From the NCBI GenBank assembly GCA_964430755.1, contig CAYSFT010000025.1, positions 1-29,391 on the forward strand: a stretch of 29,391 nucleotides of DNA. The letters are read 5' to 3'. Made by a program: the position numbers and the translations under genes. This document shows, one piece after another, positions 1 to 8,139 of the stretch. The stretch comes from Flemingiibacterium sp964430755. Its GTDB lineage: Bacteria > Bacillota > Clostridia > Oscillospirales > CAG-272. Under the pieces are notes generated by a model. That model was not told the DNA's origin and made no database searches. It worked only from the letters and a program-made list of their open reading frames with translations. Numbering within the stretch: position 1 is the first letter of the stretch; every line of letters begins with the position of its first letter.

Positions 1-71
1 CCATACGACTATGAACTCGGTGTGACAGTTTTCCGAATTTGTCAACAGCGCCATTAGGTTTATTTAATTTC

Positions 72-1265
72 TCACCCAGCCGAAGCAAGCATATTTTCAA
101 TAAAAATCCCATACCCCTTCGCAGGATCGTTTATCAGCACGTGCGTTACAGCACCGATGAGCTTACCGTTTTGTATCAGCGGTGAGCCGGACATTCCCTG
201 AACGATACCGCCCGTACACTCAAGCAGCGCGGGATCCGTGACCGTTACAACAAAATTCTTGACATTTCTGCCCGAATGATCAATATTCGATATATTGACC
301 TTGTACTTCCCGATACCGCCGCCGTCCGTGGTACACCAAAGCTCGGCTTCTCCCTCTTTGATCTCGCTTGACAGTGCTATCGGTATGGCATCACTTCCGA
401 CGCCAGCCGGGTACTCGCTGAAAATCCCGTAAACGCCGCAGTCATTGTTGCCGAAAATAGTACCGATCTTGCCCGAGCTGAAATATCCCTTTAGCTCACC
501 CGGTATACCCGGCTGACCTTTGACAACATCACTTATCGCAACATTGACAACCGTGCCGCGAGTGAGTTCAACAAGCTCACCCGTATCCGTATCACAAATA
601 CCGTGACCGAGTCCGGCAAAGCTTCCGATTTCGGGATTGATATAGGTCACCGTTCCAATGCCTGCCGTACTGTCGCGGATGAGGAGTCCCGTTTTGTATT
701 TCCCGTCCGAAGCGGATATGACCGGCGTGACGCTTATTGTAAGTTCCCTGCCGCCGCGCTCTACCGTAAACTCGATGGGCTTGCCCTCGCTCGCACTCAC
801 AAGCTCCGATACCTCACGAGCTTCGCTGACAGCCTTACCGTCAAGGGCACGTATAATATCCCTCTCCATAAAGCCTGCCTCACGCGCAGGACTCACATTT
901 TTTGTGCCGCACGCCACATCTCCAACTCCGACAACAATGACACCGTTTGCATAAAGCTTAACTCCAAACGGCACTCCGCCCGGTATCAGACTGACGTTTT
1001 CAATAACGGTAACGTCAACCGGTTTTATCGGAATCGTACCAAATAACTTGGCACTGCAGCTCGTGCGGAAAATATCACCGTTTCGCTCGGATGCCAAAGC
1101 CATGGCAGCCTCGTTCGTAAAAATCGAAGCAAGTGCCGCCGTATCATTTGCACGTGCCGCGATACGGTCGGGAATCGCCGCGTCACAGATACCCACAAAA
1201 ACCGCGGCGGCACACAAAAGCGACAGCACCGCCGAGGATAATTTTTTAAGTTTTTTCGCTCTCAT
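72..1265 (-). CDS. spoIVB: SpoIVB peptidase (S55 family)
   Basis: Sporulation serine peptidase, 397 residues. In Bacillus SpoIVB is secreted from the forespore and cleaves SpoIVFA, activating the pro-sigma-K protease; whether that target exists here is not visible. Residues 10-28 form an uncleaved signal anchor, 95-180 look like a PDZ domain, and 200-397 are the S55 peptidase. The likely triad is His221 (GLGHGICD), Asp344 and Ser359 (GMSGSP); the 15-residue Asp-Ser spacing equals that of the Bacillus enzyme (Asp363/Ser378). The start is preceded by CGGAGAA at a normal distance. The gene is divergent from the glycosidase-family gene. In many Firmicutes spo0A follows spoIVB; it would lie beyond the left edge and is not seen. 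The presence of this gene marks the host as a spore former or a descendant of one. Confidence 0.96.
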   Translation of the reverse strand: MRAKKLKKLSSAVLSLLCAAAVFVGICDAAIPDRIAARANDTAALASIFTNEAAMALASERNGDIFRTSCSAKLFGTIPIKPVDVTVIENVSLIPGGVPFGVKLYANGVIVVGVGDVACGTKNVSPAREAGFMERDIIRALDGKAVSEAREVSELVSASEGKPIEFTVERGGRELTISVTPVISASDGKYKTGLLIRDSTAGIGTVTYINPEIGSFAGLGHGICDTDTGELVELTRGTVVNVAISDVVKGQPGIPGELKGYFSSGKIGTIFGNNDCGVYGIFSEYPAGVGSDAIPIALSSEIKEGEAELWCTTDGGGIGKYKVNISNIDHSGRNVKNFVVTVTDPALLECTGGIVQGMSGSPLIQNGKLIGAVTHVLINDPAKGYGIFIENMLASAG

Positions 1266-1559
1266 TGATCGTTCTCCGAAATAAAAAAGTTCTCTGCGAC
1301 GAAAGTTGCCGCGAATCTAATTTGTGCATAAGGGCGGCATTTATGAGTAACAATATTTGTCCTGTGTGGATGTTTATACTTTGATTCACTTTTTAATCAT
1401 CTCGCTGCCTGACTCGCGAAAAATAAGCAAAAATTTACACATTCTTAACACCAACAGCAAGGTGATAATTTATAATATAAGATAACTGCATTTTGGAACA
1501 TTTTTCATGAATTTGCGTCATAATACGCACATACACCTTGAAAATTAAGGAGGGTTGAT
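1266..1559. other. Divergent intergenic region, spoIVB / glycosidase gene
   Basis: This 294-bp AT-rich gap separates two divergent genes and should hold both promoters. On the plus strand a TATAAT hexamer lies at 1471-1476. The closest -35-like hexamer, TTAACA at 1445-1450, is 20 bp away, so the promoter is not convincing. On the minus strand I looked for a forespore (sigma-F/G) promoter for spoIVB and found no match I would defend. AAGGAGGG just before 1560 is the ribosome site of the rightward gene. No small ORF or RNA gene was recognised. Confidence 0.4.
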
Positions 1560-2681
1560 ATGCCAAAAAGCAAGCGTACACCAAAGAATCACGGCATATT
1601 GAATATCTTTCTCAAAAAACGAGTAATAATACCGCTTGTCGCTCTTTTGCTTGTTGTTATAATGTACGTCATGTTCGTGTTTTCAAATATTTCCTTTATA
1701 AAATATTGGCGGACGATATACATAGAAACAGCTATGACAACCGCAGATCACCAATGGCTGGCAACCGCATTTATACCGAAATATATCATCGACGACGTTA
1801 TGAGTATGCAAACCGACACCTCTGATGTGATCGGCGGAGCGGAGCACCTTGAAAACGAGGATGAAACGCCCGAGGATGACGAACAAAGCGGTGACATACT
1901 CGGTCAGCTTGAGCTCTCTGTCGGAGATAGTGACTATGCCGGATACACCGTTAAAATAAACGATATCGAACAGGGACTCGTAGTTTCCGAAATAAAAGGC
2001 TCGTCTTACCGCGGACTTGTTATGCTCGTTGACGATCCCTCTCGCGTTTACCTCGGAACAACGCCTTATAAGCATGTTGAGGGACTGCGCATCAAAGCGA
2101 TGATGGAGCATCACGGTGCAATTGCAGGCATAAATGCAAGCGGCTTTTCCGACCCGAACGACTCGGGACACGGCGGAGATATTATCGGTCTTTCCTGCTC
2201 CGACGGAGAATACTGGGGAACTGCCGTCAGCTATTACGGTGCGGTGCTTATGACAAACGATAACAAGCTGGTTGTCGGAAACGTCCGCGATTGGGAAAAT
2301 TACGACATCCGCGCAGGTATACAGTTCGGCCCCGTACTCATTGCAGACGGCAAAGCACAAATCGAAGGCTCGGGCGGTTACGGTATACAGCCTCGCACCG
2401 CGATCGGTCAGCGTGAGGACGGCGTTATCGTTTTCATCGTAATCGACGGAAGACAGCCGACATGGAGTATGGGCTGTACGATGGGTGATCTTATTGAGGT
2501 TCTGCAGAAATACGGTGTTGTCAATGCGGCCTGCTGTGACGGCGGTTCAAGCAGTGTCCTCGCCTATAACAACGAGGTGCTGAATAAGAACAGCTCCCTC
2601 AACCCAACCTACGGAAGACGACTCCCCAACGCATGGCTGGTTGCACCCAAAGAAACTGCGGAGGTAAGCACAAATGAATGA
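1560..2681 (+). CDS. Membrane-anchored phosphodiester glycosidase family protein (NAGPA/DUF2233-like)
   Basis: 373 residues. Residues 1-20 are basic, 21-46 form a transmembrane anchor, and an acidic linker (~85-115) leads to a C-terminal extracytoplasmic domain (~130-365). That domain resembles the phosphodiester glycosidase family (NAGPA, the 'uncovering enzyme' fold), often labelled exopolysaccharide biosynthesis protein in Firmicutes. Supporting features are the GINASGF segment, QPRTAIGQ, the VIDGRQ stretch and CCDGGSSS near the end, the last typical of the family. Role by inference: hydrolysis of a sugar-phosphodiester in the envelope; the substrate is unknown. The start has a strong AAGGAGGG site. 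The last 8 bases overlap the start of tadA, so the two are translationally coupled although they share no obvious function. Confidence 0.85.
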   Translation: MPKSKRTPKNHGILNIFLKKRVIIPLVALLLVVIMYVMFVFSNISFIKYWRTIYIETAMTTADHQWLATAFIPKYIIDDVMSMQTDTSDVIGGAEHLENEDETPEDDEQSGDILGQLELSVGDSDYAGYTVKINDIEQGLVVSEIKGSSYRGLVMLVDDPSRVYLGTTPYKHVEGLRIKAMMEHHGAIAGINASGFSDPNDSGHGGDIIGLSCSDGEYWGTAVSYYGAVLMTNDNKLVVGNVRDWENYDIRAGIQFGPVLIADGKAQIEGSGGYGIQPRTAIGQREDGVIVFIVIDGRQPTWSMGCTMGDLIEVLQKYGVVNAACCDGGSSSVLAYNNEVLNKNSSLNPTYGRRLPNAWLVAPKETAEVSTNE

Positions 2682-3135
2682 GCTTGACGAAAAATTCATG
2701 CGCCGTGCAATTGAGCTTGCATCCGAGGCAGCATCACTCGGCGAAGTACCTGTCGGCGCGGTCGTAACGATGGACGGCGAGATCGTTTCCGAAGCATATA
2801 ACCGCCGTGAGATCGACAAAAACGCCACTGCACACGCTGAACTCATTGCCATTGATGCGGCGTGTAAAAAGCTCGGCGGCTGGCGGCTTCACAGGTGTGA
2901 ATTATACGTAACGCTTGAACCGTGTCCGATGTGCGCCGGAGCGATAGTAAATTCGCGGATCAAACGTGTCATCATCGGCGCCAAGGATTCAAAGGCAGGT
3001 GCACTCGGTAGCCTTTTAAATCTTAATTTTTATCCGCTCAATCATAAGCCCGAGGTTAAGTTCGGGGTTCTTGAAAATGAATCCTGCGCAATTCTGCAGG
3101 AGTTTTTTAAGCGTTTGAGGGATAAGAGAAAATAA
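2674..3135 (+). CDS. tadA: tRNA(adenosine-34) deaminase
   Basis: Zinc-dependent deaminase that converts A34 to inosine in the wobble position of tRNA-Arg(ACG), allowing CGU/CGC/CGA decoding. 153 residues, normal for the family. The zinc site is complete: His54 and catalytic Glu56 in HAE, then Cys84 and Cys87 in PCPMCAGA. The SRIKRVIIGAKDSKAGA stretch after the second motif fits TadA better than a generic cytidine deaminase. The start overlaps the preceding stop region by 8 bases, with GAGG in the upstream coding sequence serving as ribosome site. The transcript ends at the hairpin at 3182-3217. Confidence 0.95.
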   Translation: MNELDEKFMRRAIELASEAASLGEVPVGAVVTMDGEIVSEAYNRREIDKNATAHAELIAIDAACKKLGGWRLHRCELYVTLEPCPMCAGAIVNSRIKRVIIGAKDSKAGALGSLLNLNFYPLNHKPEVKFGVLENESCAILQEFFKRLRDKRK

Positions 3136-3181
3136 TGCCTTAAACCCACCAACTTCAAACGTACTAATAAAAATTATCATT

Positions 3182-3217
3182 CGCTCGGAAAATCAGGCAT
3201 TCCGGGCGTGTTTTTTT
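3182..3217 (+). terminator. Rho-independent terminator after tadA
   Basis: CGCTCGG (3182-3188) pairs with CCGGGCG (3202-3208) in a 7-bp stem with one G-T wobble and a 13-nt loop. It is followed by TG and seven T (3211-3217). It separates tadA from the promoter at 3242. Confidence 0.75.
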
Positions 3218-3241
3218 GTGAAATATTTTCCGTATTTCCAC

Positions 3242-3270
3242 TTGTAGAATTGAAACTGTTGTGGTATAAT
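3242..3270 (+). promoter_or_regulatory. Sigma-A promoter upstream of apgM
   Basis: -35 TTGTAG (3242-3247, 4/6), 17-bp spacer, perfect -10 TATAAT (3265-3270) with extended TG two bases upstream. It lies just after a terminator and about 60 bp before the next start codon, so it probably drives the apgM-lepB-rbgA-rnhB-yraN-dipeptidase series. Confidence 0.75.
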
Positions 3271-3331
3271 ATATAGTGAGTAATTGTGTTTTTACACAAA
3301 AATAATGATTTAATACATGAGGACATTTTTT

Positions 3332-4543
3332 ATGAAATATCTTGTTTTACTCTGCGACGGAATGGCAGACTATAAAATTGAAGAGCTCGGAAACAAAACT
3401 CCCATGGCGGCGGCAAACAAGCCGATGATGGATGAGCTTGCAAAGAAATCTCTCTGCGGAACGGTTTCAAACGTCCCCGAGGGAATGGTGCCCGAATCGG
3501 ACACCGCCAATATCGCTGTGCTCTCGTATGATCCGAAAATTTATTCAAAGGGACGCTCTCCTCTCGAGGCGGTTTCAATGGGACTCACAATGCGTCCCGA
3601 GGACACTGCATATCGCTGCAATGTTGTAACCATCAGCGAGGAAGAAGAGGACTATGACGATAAAACCATGCTCGATCACTCTGCCGATGAAATAACCACT
3701 GCCGAAGCAAGTGAGCTCATCCGTGCGGTTGAGGAGCATTTAGGCACGGAGTTCCGTCATTTCTATACGGGCGTCAGTTACCGTCACTGCATGATCTGGA
3801 ATAACACTCCGAGCGAATATAACTTCATGCGTCCGCATGATATCCTCGGTCAGAAAATCAAGGATCATCTCCCGAAGGGTGAAGCAGGCAAGCCTTTCTA
3901 TGACCTGATGCGCGAAAGCTATGAAATACTCAATCACCATCCGATAAACGAGGCTCGCCGCGCACGCGGTCTTCGTCCGGCAAACTCGATTTGGCTGTGG
4001 AGCCCCGGTAAAAAGCCGGCACTTCCCAATTTCTATGAAAAATGGGGACTTCGCGGCGCGGTCATTTCGGCAGTTGACCTCATCAAAGGTATCGGTCTTT
4101 GCGCAGGAATGCAGTCAATCGACGTTGAGGGCGCAACCGGTAACGTACACACAAACTTCTCCGGCAAGGCAGATGCCGCAATCGAGGCTTTTGAAAACGA
4201 AAAGGATTTTGTTTATATCCATGTTGAAGCGCCCGATGAATGCGGTCACAGAGCCGAGCTTGACAATAAGATACTCTCGATCGAGCGAATCGACGAGCAG
4301 ATTCTCCGTCCCGTTTACGATTACCTCGTTTCAACAGGTGAAGATTTCAAGATAATGATTCTTCCCGACCATCCGACACCGCTCGCTCTTCGTACACATT
4401 CGATGGAGCCTGTTCCTTTCATGATCTATTCATCGAAAGAAGCAAAGGACGGCGTTGACATCTTCACCGAGGAAACCTGCGAGGCAAAGGGCTTCTACCT
4501 TGAGCACGGCTATGACCTGCTCTCATATATGATCGAAAAATAA
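3332..4543 (+). CDS. apgM: Cofactor-independent phosphoglycerate mutase, archaeal (ApgM) type
   Basis: 403 residues, alkaline-phosphatase superfamily. Interconverts 3- and 2-phosphoglycerate in glycolysis through a phosphoserine intermediate. Metal and nucleophile motifs are visible: CDGMAD (Asp9), ESDTAN (Ser56 as probable nucleophile), HVEAPDECGH in the C-terminal half and LPDHPTP with a following RTHS. These match the ApgM/TIGR00306 group, which older annotation called phosphonopyruvate decarboxylase-related. I chose the ATG at 3332 because GAGGA (3319-3323) sits 8 nt before it; the in-frame ATG at 3317 overlaps that site and would add MRTFF. First gene after the promoter at 3242; 21 bp separate it from lepB. 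Confidence 0.9.
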   Translation: MKYLVLLCDGMADYKIEELGNKTPMAAANKPMMDELAKKSLCGTVSNVPEGMVPESDTANIAVLSYDPKIYSKGRSPLEAVSMGLTMRPEDTAYRCNVVTISEEEEDYDDKTMLDHSADEITTAEASELIRAVEEHLGTEFRHFYTGVSYRHCMIWNNTPSEYNFMRPHDILGQKIKDHLPKGEAGKPFYDLMRESYEILNHHPINEARRARGLRPANSIWLWSPGKKPALPNFYEKWGLRGAVISAVDLIKGIGLCAGMQSIDVEGATGNVHTNFSGKADAAIEAFENEKDFVYIHVEAPDECGHRAELDNKILSIERIDEQILRPVYDYLVSTGEDFKIMILPDHPTPLALRTHSMEPVPFMIYSSKEAKDGVDIFTEETCEAKGFYLEHGYDLLSYMIEK

Positions 4544-4564
4544 CAGCAGAAAGGAGACTTTATC

Positions 4565-5146
4565 ATGACTCCGACCACAACAGAAAATAATGAACAGCCG
4601 CCGCGTCACATAAAGCTGATGCGTGAGCTTTACGACTGGGTTGAGATATTTGTTGTAACCATCTCTGCCATACTGCTCATTTTCACATTCTTCATAAGAA
4701 TCGCATACGTTGACGGCCCATCCATGAATAATACACTGCATGACAAGGAAACCCTCGCCGTCAGTAATTTTCTCTATACACCAAAGCAGGGCGATATCGT
4801 GGTTTTTCAGTCTCCGGACAGCGGAATTGAGGGCGGTATAGTCAAGCGTGTCATCGCAGTTGCAGGACAGACCGTTGATATTGATTTTGCAAAATGGATC
4901 GTCACCGTTGACGGAGTGGAGCTTGATGAGCCGTATGTCAATTATATCGCAGGAGCATATATGCTGCAGGGCGATGTTGAGTTCCCGATCACAGTTCCAG
5001 AGGGACACATCTTCGTTATGGGAGACAACCGTAACCATTCCAATGACAGCCGCAGAAGCCAGATAGGCTTTGTTGACACCCGTTTTGTTTTCGGACGTGT
5101 TCTCTTTCGTATAACGCCGTTCAATAAGTTCGGCGCAGTAAATTAA
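4565..5146 (+). CDS. lepB: Signal peptidase I
   Basis: Membrane-bound serine protease (S26) that removes signal peptides from secreted proteins. 193 residues, the short Gram-positive form with one N-terminal membrane helix (~27-46) and an outward-facing catalytic domain. Catalytic Ser53 is in GPSMNNTL, the general-base Lys94 is in GGIVKRVIAV, and the conserved MGDNRNHSNDSR box is near residue 155. The start is preceded by AAAGGAG. It is followed 17 bp later by rbgA; lepB-rbgA-rnhB is a widely conserved Firmicute gene order. Confidence 0.96.
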   Translation: MTPTTTENNEQPPRHIKLMRELYDWVEIFVVTISAILLIFTFFIRIAYVDGPSMNNTLHDKETLAVSNFLYTPKQGDIVVFQSPDSGIEGGIVKRVIAVAGQTVDIDFAKWIVTVDGVELDEPYVNYIAGAYMLQGDVEFPITVPEGHIFVMGDNRNHSNDSRRSQIGFVDTRFVFGRVLFRITPFNKFGAVN

Positions 5147-5163
5147 AATCAAGGAGGGGCATC

Positions 5164-6036
5164 ATGCCATCCGATGTAATACAGTGGTTCCCCGGTCATA
5201 TGGCGAAAACCAAACGCCTTATAACCGAATGTCTGCCGCTTGTTGATATAGTTATCGAAATACTTGATGCGCGTATACCGCAAAGCTCGAAAAATCCCGA
5301 TCTTGAACGTCTTTGCGAAAACAAGCCGCGCCTTACCGTACTCAGTAAATCAGGGCTTGCAGATCCCGAAATCAGTAAAATGTGGCGTGACTATTATAAG
5401 TCACAGGGCAAGGAAGCTATCTTTTACGACTGTCACGGCGGCGAAAACATGAACGCCATCGCACCTGCGGTGAAACGTATACTCGAAGAAAAAATCGACC
5501 GTTACGAATCAAAGGGTATGAGCGGACGCAAGCTCAAGGCGATGATGGTCGGTATACCGAACGTCGGCAAATCCTCGCTTATCAATAAGCTTGCAGGACA
5601 AGGCAAAGCAAGGGTTGAGGACCGTCCCGGTGTCACGCGCACGAAGCAGTGGATACCGACAACAATCGGCATTGATCTTCTCGATATGCCCGGCGTGCTC
5701 TGGCCGAAATTTGAAGACAGAACCGTCGGCGAAAACCTCGCAATGACGGGTGCTATAAAGGACGACATTCTCGACACAGAGGAGATCGCAATTCTTCTCG
5801 TTGGCAGACTTCGCCGTGTTGCACCGGATAAGCTTTCGTTACGCTATAAGCTCGGCGATATGTCGCAGTATGACAACCTTGCAGACTGGGAGCTTTTCGA
5901 GGTTATCGGCAAAAAACGCGGCTTCCTCATTTCGGGCGGTGAGATCAATTACGAGCGCACCAGTGCGATGCTGCTTGACGAATTCCGCGGCGCAAAGATC
6001 GGACGCATCACGCTCGAGCTTCCACCCGAAAATTAA
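5164..6036 (+). CDS. ylqF: Ribosome biogenesis GTPase YlqF/RbgA
   Basis: Circularly permuted GTPase needed for late assembly of the 50S subunit in Bacillus. 290 residues, full length. The motif order is permuted as expected: G4 first, G1 GIPNVGKSS (130-138), G2 Thr after RPGVTR, and G3 DMPG (174-177). The N-terminal FPGHMAKT segment is the family signature. The G4 position reads SKSG (61-64) where the textbook motif is NKxD, so the base-specificity Asp is missing from its usual place; a related clostridial variation is plausible. AAGGAGGGG precedes the ATG. It lies between lepB and rnhB. Confidence 0.95.
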   Translation: MPSDVIQWFPGHMAKTKRLITECLPLVDIVIEILDARIPQSSKNPDLERLCENKPRLTVLSKSGLADPEISKMWRDYYKSQGKEAIFYDCHGGENMNAIAPAVKRILEEKIDRYESKGMSGRKLKAMMVGIPNVGKSSLINKLAGQGKARVEDRPGVTRTKQWIPTTIGIDLLDMPGVLWPKFEDRTVGENLAMTGAIKDDILDTEEIAILLVGRLRRVAPDKLSLRYKLGDMSQYDNLADWELFEVIGKKRGFLISGGEINYERTSAMLLDEFRGAKIGRITLELPPEN

Positions 6037-6066
6037 CCGAAATCAATTCCGAAGGGATAGATAAAT

Positions 6067-6681
6067 TTGGATTTTACAATCGAAAACGAATACCTTGCAA
6101 AAGGCTACAAAATAATCTGCGGCACCGATGAGGCAGGACGCGGCCCACTTTGCGGAAACGTCGTTGCCGGAGCTTGCATATTACCGGGTGACATCGAGCT
6201 GCCGGAACTCAATGATTCAAAAAAACTTGCGGAAAAACGCCGTGAAAAGCTTTATTCGCTGATCACGGCTTGTGCCGTTTCATGGGCAGTCGGTGAGGCA
6301 ACGCCTGCGGAGATTGACGAATATAATATTCTCAACGCATCCCAGCTTGCAATGCGCCGTGCTGTCGCTAAACTGACACCTGCACCCGATCTTACACTCG
6401 TTGACGGCAACGTGGCGCGTGAATTCCCGATGGACACCGTAACAATCGTCGGCGGTGACGCAAAATCTCCATCCATCGCTGCGGCGTCGATACTTGCCAA
6501 GGTGACACGTGACCGTCAGCTTTACGAGCTTGACGAAAAATATCCGACACTTTTACTTGCAAAGCACAAGGGTTACCCGACAAAGGCACACTACGAGGTG
6601 CTCAAAGCTTACATAGCGGAAAACGGCGAAATACCACCGATCTACCGTCTCAGCTTCCTCAAAAATCTCGACACAAAATGA
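6067..6681 (+). CDS. rnhB: Ribonuclease HII
   Basis: Cleaves the RNA strand of RNA/DNA hybrids and removes single ribonucleotides from DNA. 204 residues. The DEDD metal site is complete: Asp21-Glu22 (GTDEAGRGP), Asp113 (LVDGN) and Asp131 (GGDAKS), followed by SIAAASILAKVTRD. The start is a TTG at 6067: AAGGGA (6052-6057) lies 9 nt upstream and no ATG is available before the DEAGRG motif. The stop overlaps the start of the YraN-family gene by 4 bases (ATGA). Confidence 0.96.
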   Translation: MDFTIENEYLAKGYKIICGTDEAGRGPLCGNVVAGACILPGDIELPELNDSKKLAEKRREKLYSLITACAVSWAVGEATPAEIDEYNILNASQLAMRRAVAKLTPAPDLTLVDGNVAREFPMDTVTIVGGDAKSPSIAAASILAKVTRDRQLYELDEKYPTLLLAKHKGYPTKAHYEVLKAYIAENGEIPPIYRLSFLKNLDTK

Positions 6682-7082
6682 GATACAAAAACGCAGTCGG
6701 GGTGCGCGGTGAGGAGCTTGCCGTCGAGTATTTGGAGAAAAACGGATATACGGTCACCGCTCGGAATATACGCATTTCCCATGACGAAATTGACATAATC
6801 GCCGAGGACGAAAAATATATTGTTTTCGTGGAAGTAAAATCTCGCGCGCAGACTTCCTCCAATAAGAGATACGGACGTCCCGCAGCGGCAGTTGACTATA
6901 ATAAACAGAAACGGCTCATACGTGCGGCGGAGGAATATCTTCGACGTGAAAAGCCCGACAAAGCACCAAGGATAGATGTTATTGAAATCTATTTCCCACC
7001 GATAAGCGAGCGAACTCCGATTGATATTGCAAAGCTGATACCGACAAGGATAAATCACATCCGCAATGCGGTTCACAAATGA
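6678..7082 (+). CDS. YraN/UPF0102 family protein (nuclease-like fold)
   Basis: 134 residues. The family has a restriction-endonuclease-like (PD-(D/E)XK) fold, but its role is not settled. Visible motifs are G(x)RGEELAVEYLEKNGY at the N-terminus and HDEIDIIAEDEKYIVFVEVKSR, which contains the Asp and the E-x-K of the nuclease core. It begins inside the rnhB stop codon (ATGA overlap), so it is translationally coupled. RNase HII followed by YraN is a recurrent pair in bacteria, suggesting a shared nucleic-acid context. Function by inference only. Confidence 0.9.
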   Translation: MRYKNAVGVRGEELAVEYLEKNGYTVTARNIRISHDEIDIIAEDEKYIVFVEVKSRAQTSSNKRYGRPAAAVDYNKQKRLIRAAEEYLRREKPDKAPRIDVIEIYFPPISERTPIDIAKLIPTRINHIRNAVHK

Positions 7083-7103
7083 CGCGCAGTGAAAGGAAAC
7101 GCT

Positions 7104-8060
7104 ATGTATAGTCTCCCACTTTTCGACCTGCACTGTGACACACTGTATGAATCTCACAAACGCGGTGTAAGCCTCATCGAAAACGAGCTTCACCTTGATT
7201 TTAAGAGACTTTCCAAGTACACCCCATTCTGTCAGATACTCGCAATGTGGAGCGATTCCAAAATTGACGAGGACACCGCATACAAGCATTTTTTCGAAGC
7301 ACGCGAAAAGCTCACAAACGAGCTTATCGTCGCAAATGAGAGCGGTATCAACATACAACTCGTAACAAACGCAAACAACCTTGAAGCCGCAAGAAATAAC
7401 GGCGAAAACGCACTGTTTTTAGCAGTTGAGGGTGGTAAACTGATTGGCGATGATCTGACTCGCCTCGATAAACTGTATGAATCGGGTGTCCGCTTTCTGA
7501 CGCTCGTCTGGAACGATCCCTGCAAAATCGGCGGCGTTAACGGTGACGACGAGGGACTGACAGATTTCGGCGTGTCCGTTGTCGAGCGTTGTTTTTCGCT
7601 CGGTATCATTCCCGATCTGTCACACGCATCCGATAAAATGTGCGACGAGGTGATCGCTCTTGCAAAAGAAAACAAAAGCGTATGCATCGCAACTCACTCA
7701 AATTCGCGCTCGGTCTGCAATCACAGCCGCAACCTGACCGATGAGCGTTTCTGCCGTATATCGCGGCTCGGCGGCATCGTCGGAATAAGCCTTGCTCCTA
7801 TGCATCTTACGCATAATGAGGTCTCTTCGGTAAACGATATTGTCCGTCATATCGAGCATTATATGTCGCTTGGCGGCGAGGATACCGTTTGTCTCGGATG
7901 TGATCTTGACGGAGTTGAAGCTTTGCCGGAGGGCATTTGCGGCGTAACCGATCTTTATAAAATCGCCGATGCTCTCGGACGAATTAACTATACGGATAAG
8001 CACATTAAAAAGATATTTTATGCAAACGCCCGAAATTTTATTTCTCTATGGCTAAAATGA
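7104..8060 (+). CDS. Dipeptidase, M19 (membrane/renal dipeptidase) family
   Basis: 318 residues. Zinc-dependent hydrolysis of dipeptides by members of the amidohydrolase-fold M19 family. Metal-ligand motifs are in order: HxD in FDLHCDTLYE at the N-terminus, Glu in AVEGG, His in PDLSHAS, a second His in ATHSNSR, and Asp in CDLDGVEALPEG. The ATG at 7104 is preferred because AAAGGA (7092-7097) lies 6 nt before it; a GTG at 7089 would place that ribosome site inside the gene. No signal peptide or membrane helix is seen, so it is probably cytoplasmic. It ends inside the promoter region of thrC. Confidence 0.93.
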   Translation: MYSLPLFDLHCDTLYESHKRGVSLIENELHLDFKRLSKYTPFCQILAMWSDSKIDEDTAYKHFFEAREKLTNELIVANESGINIQLVTNANNLEAARNNGENALFLAVEGGKLIGDDLTRLDKLYESGVRFLTLVWNDPCKIGGVNGDDEGLTDFGVSVVERCFSLGIIPDLSHASDKMCDEVIALAKENKSVCIATHSNSRSVCNHSRNLTDERFCRISRLGGIVGISLAPMHLTHNEVSSVNDIVRHIEHYMSLGGEDTVCLGCDLDGVEALPEGICGVTDLYKIADALGRINYTDKHIKKIFYANARNFISLWLK

Positions 8061-8071
8061 AATTTTTGTGG

Positions 8072-8077
8072 TAGAAT
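8072..8077 (+). promoter_or_regulatory. Extended -10 promoter of thrC
   Basis: TAGAAT preceded by TGTGG gives an extended -10 element matching the TGTGGTATAAT style of other promoters here. No good -35 is found 17 bp upstream. The leader then carries a CGCC-GAAA-GGCG tetraloop hairpin (8102-8113) before the GGAGG site. Confidence 0.5.
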
Positions 8078-8139
8078 ATATAAGATACAGCAGCAATAAA
8101 TCGCCGAAAGGCGGAAGAATAATATTTACGGAGGTTCCC

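Noticed and set aside
603..1046. 147-residue plus-strand ORF opposite spoIVB
   Set aside because: spoIVB is a clear homologue with complete catalytic residues on the other strand; the opposite frame has no family resemblance or ribosome site.
1320..1400. Forespore sigma-G promoter for spoIVB
   Set aside because: Biologically expected, but no -35/-10 pair on the minus strand matched well enough to claim.
8061..8139. T-box or threonine-type attenuator before thrC
   Set aside because: The leader is only about 60 nt and shows just a short GAAA-tetraloop hairpin; there is no T-box motif, leader peptide with Thr codons or terminator.
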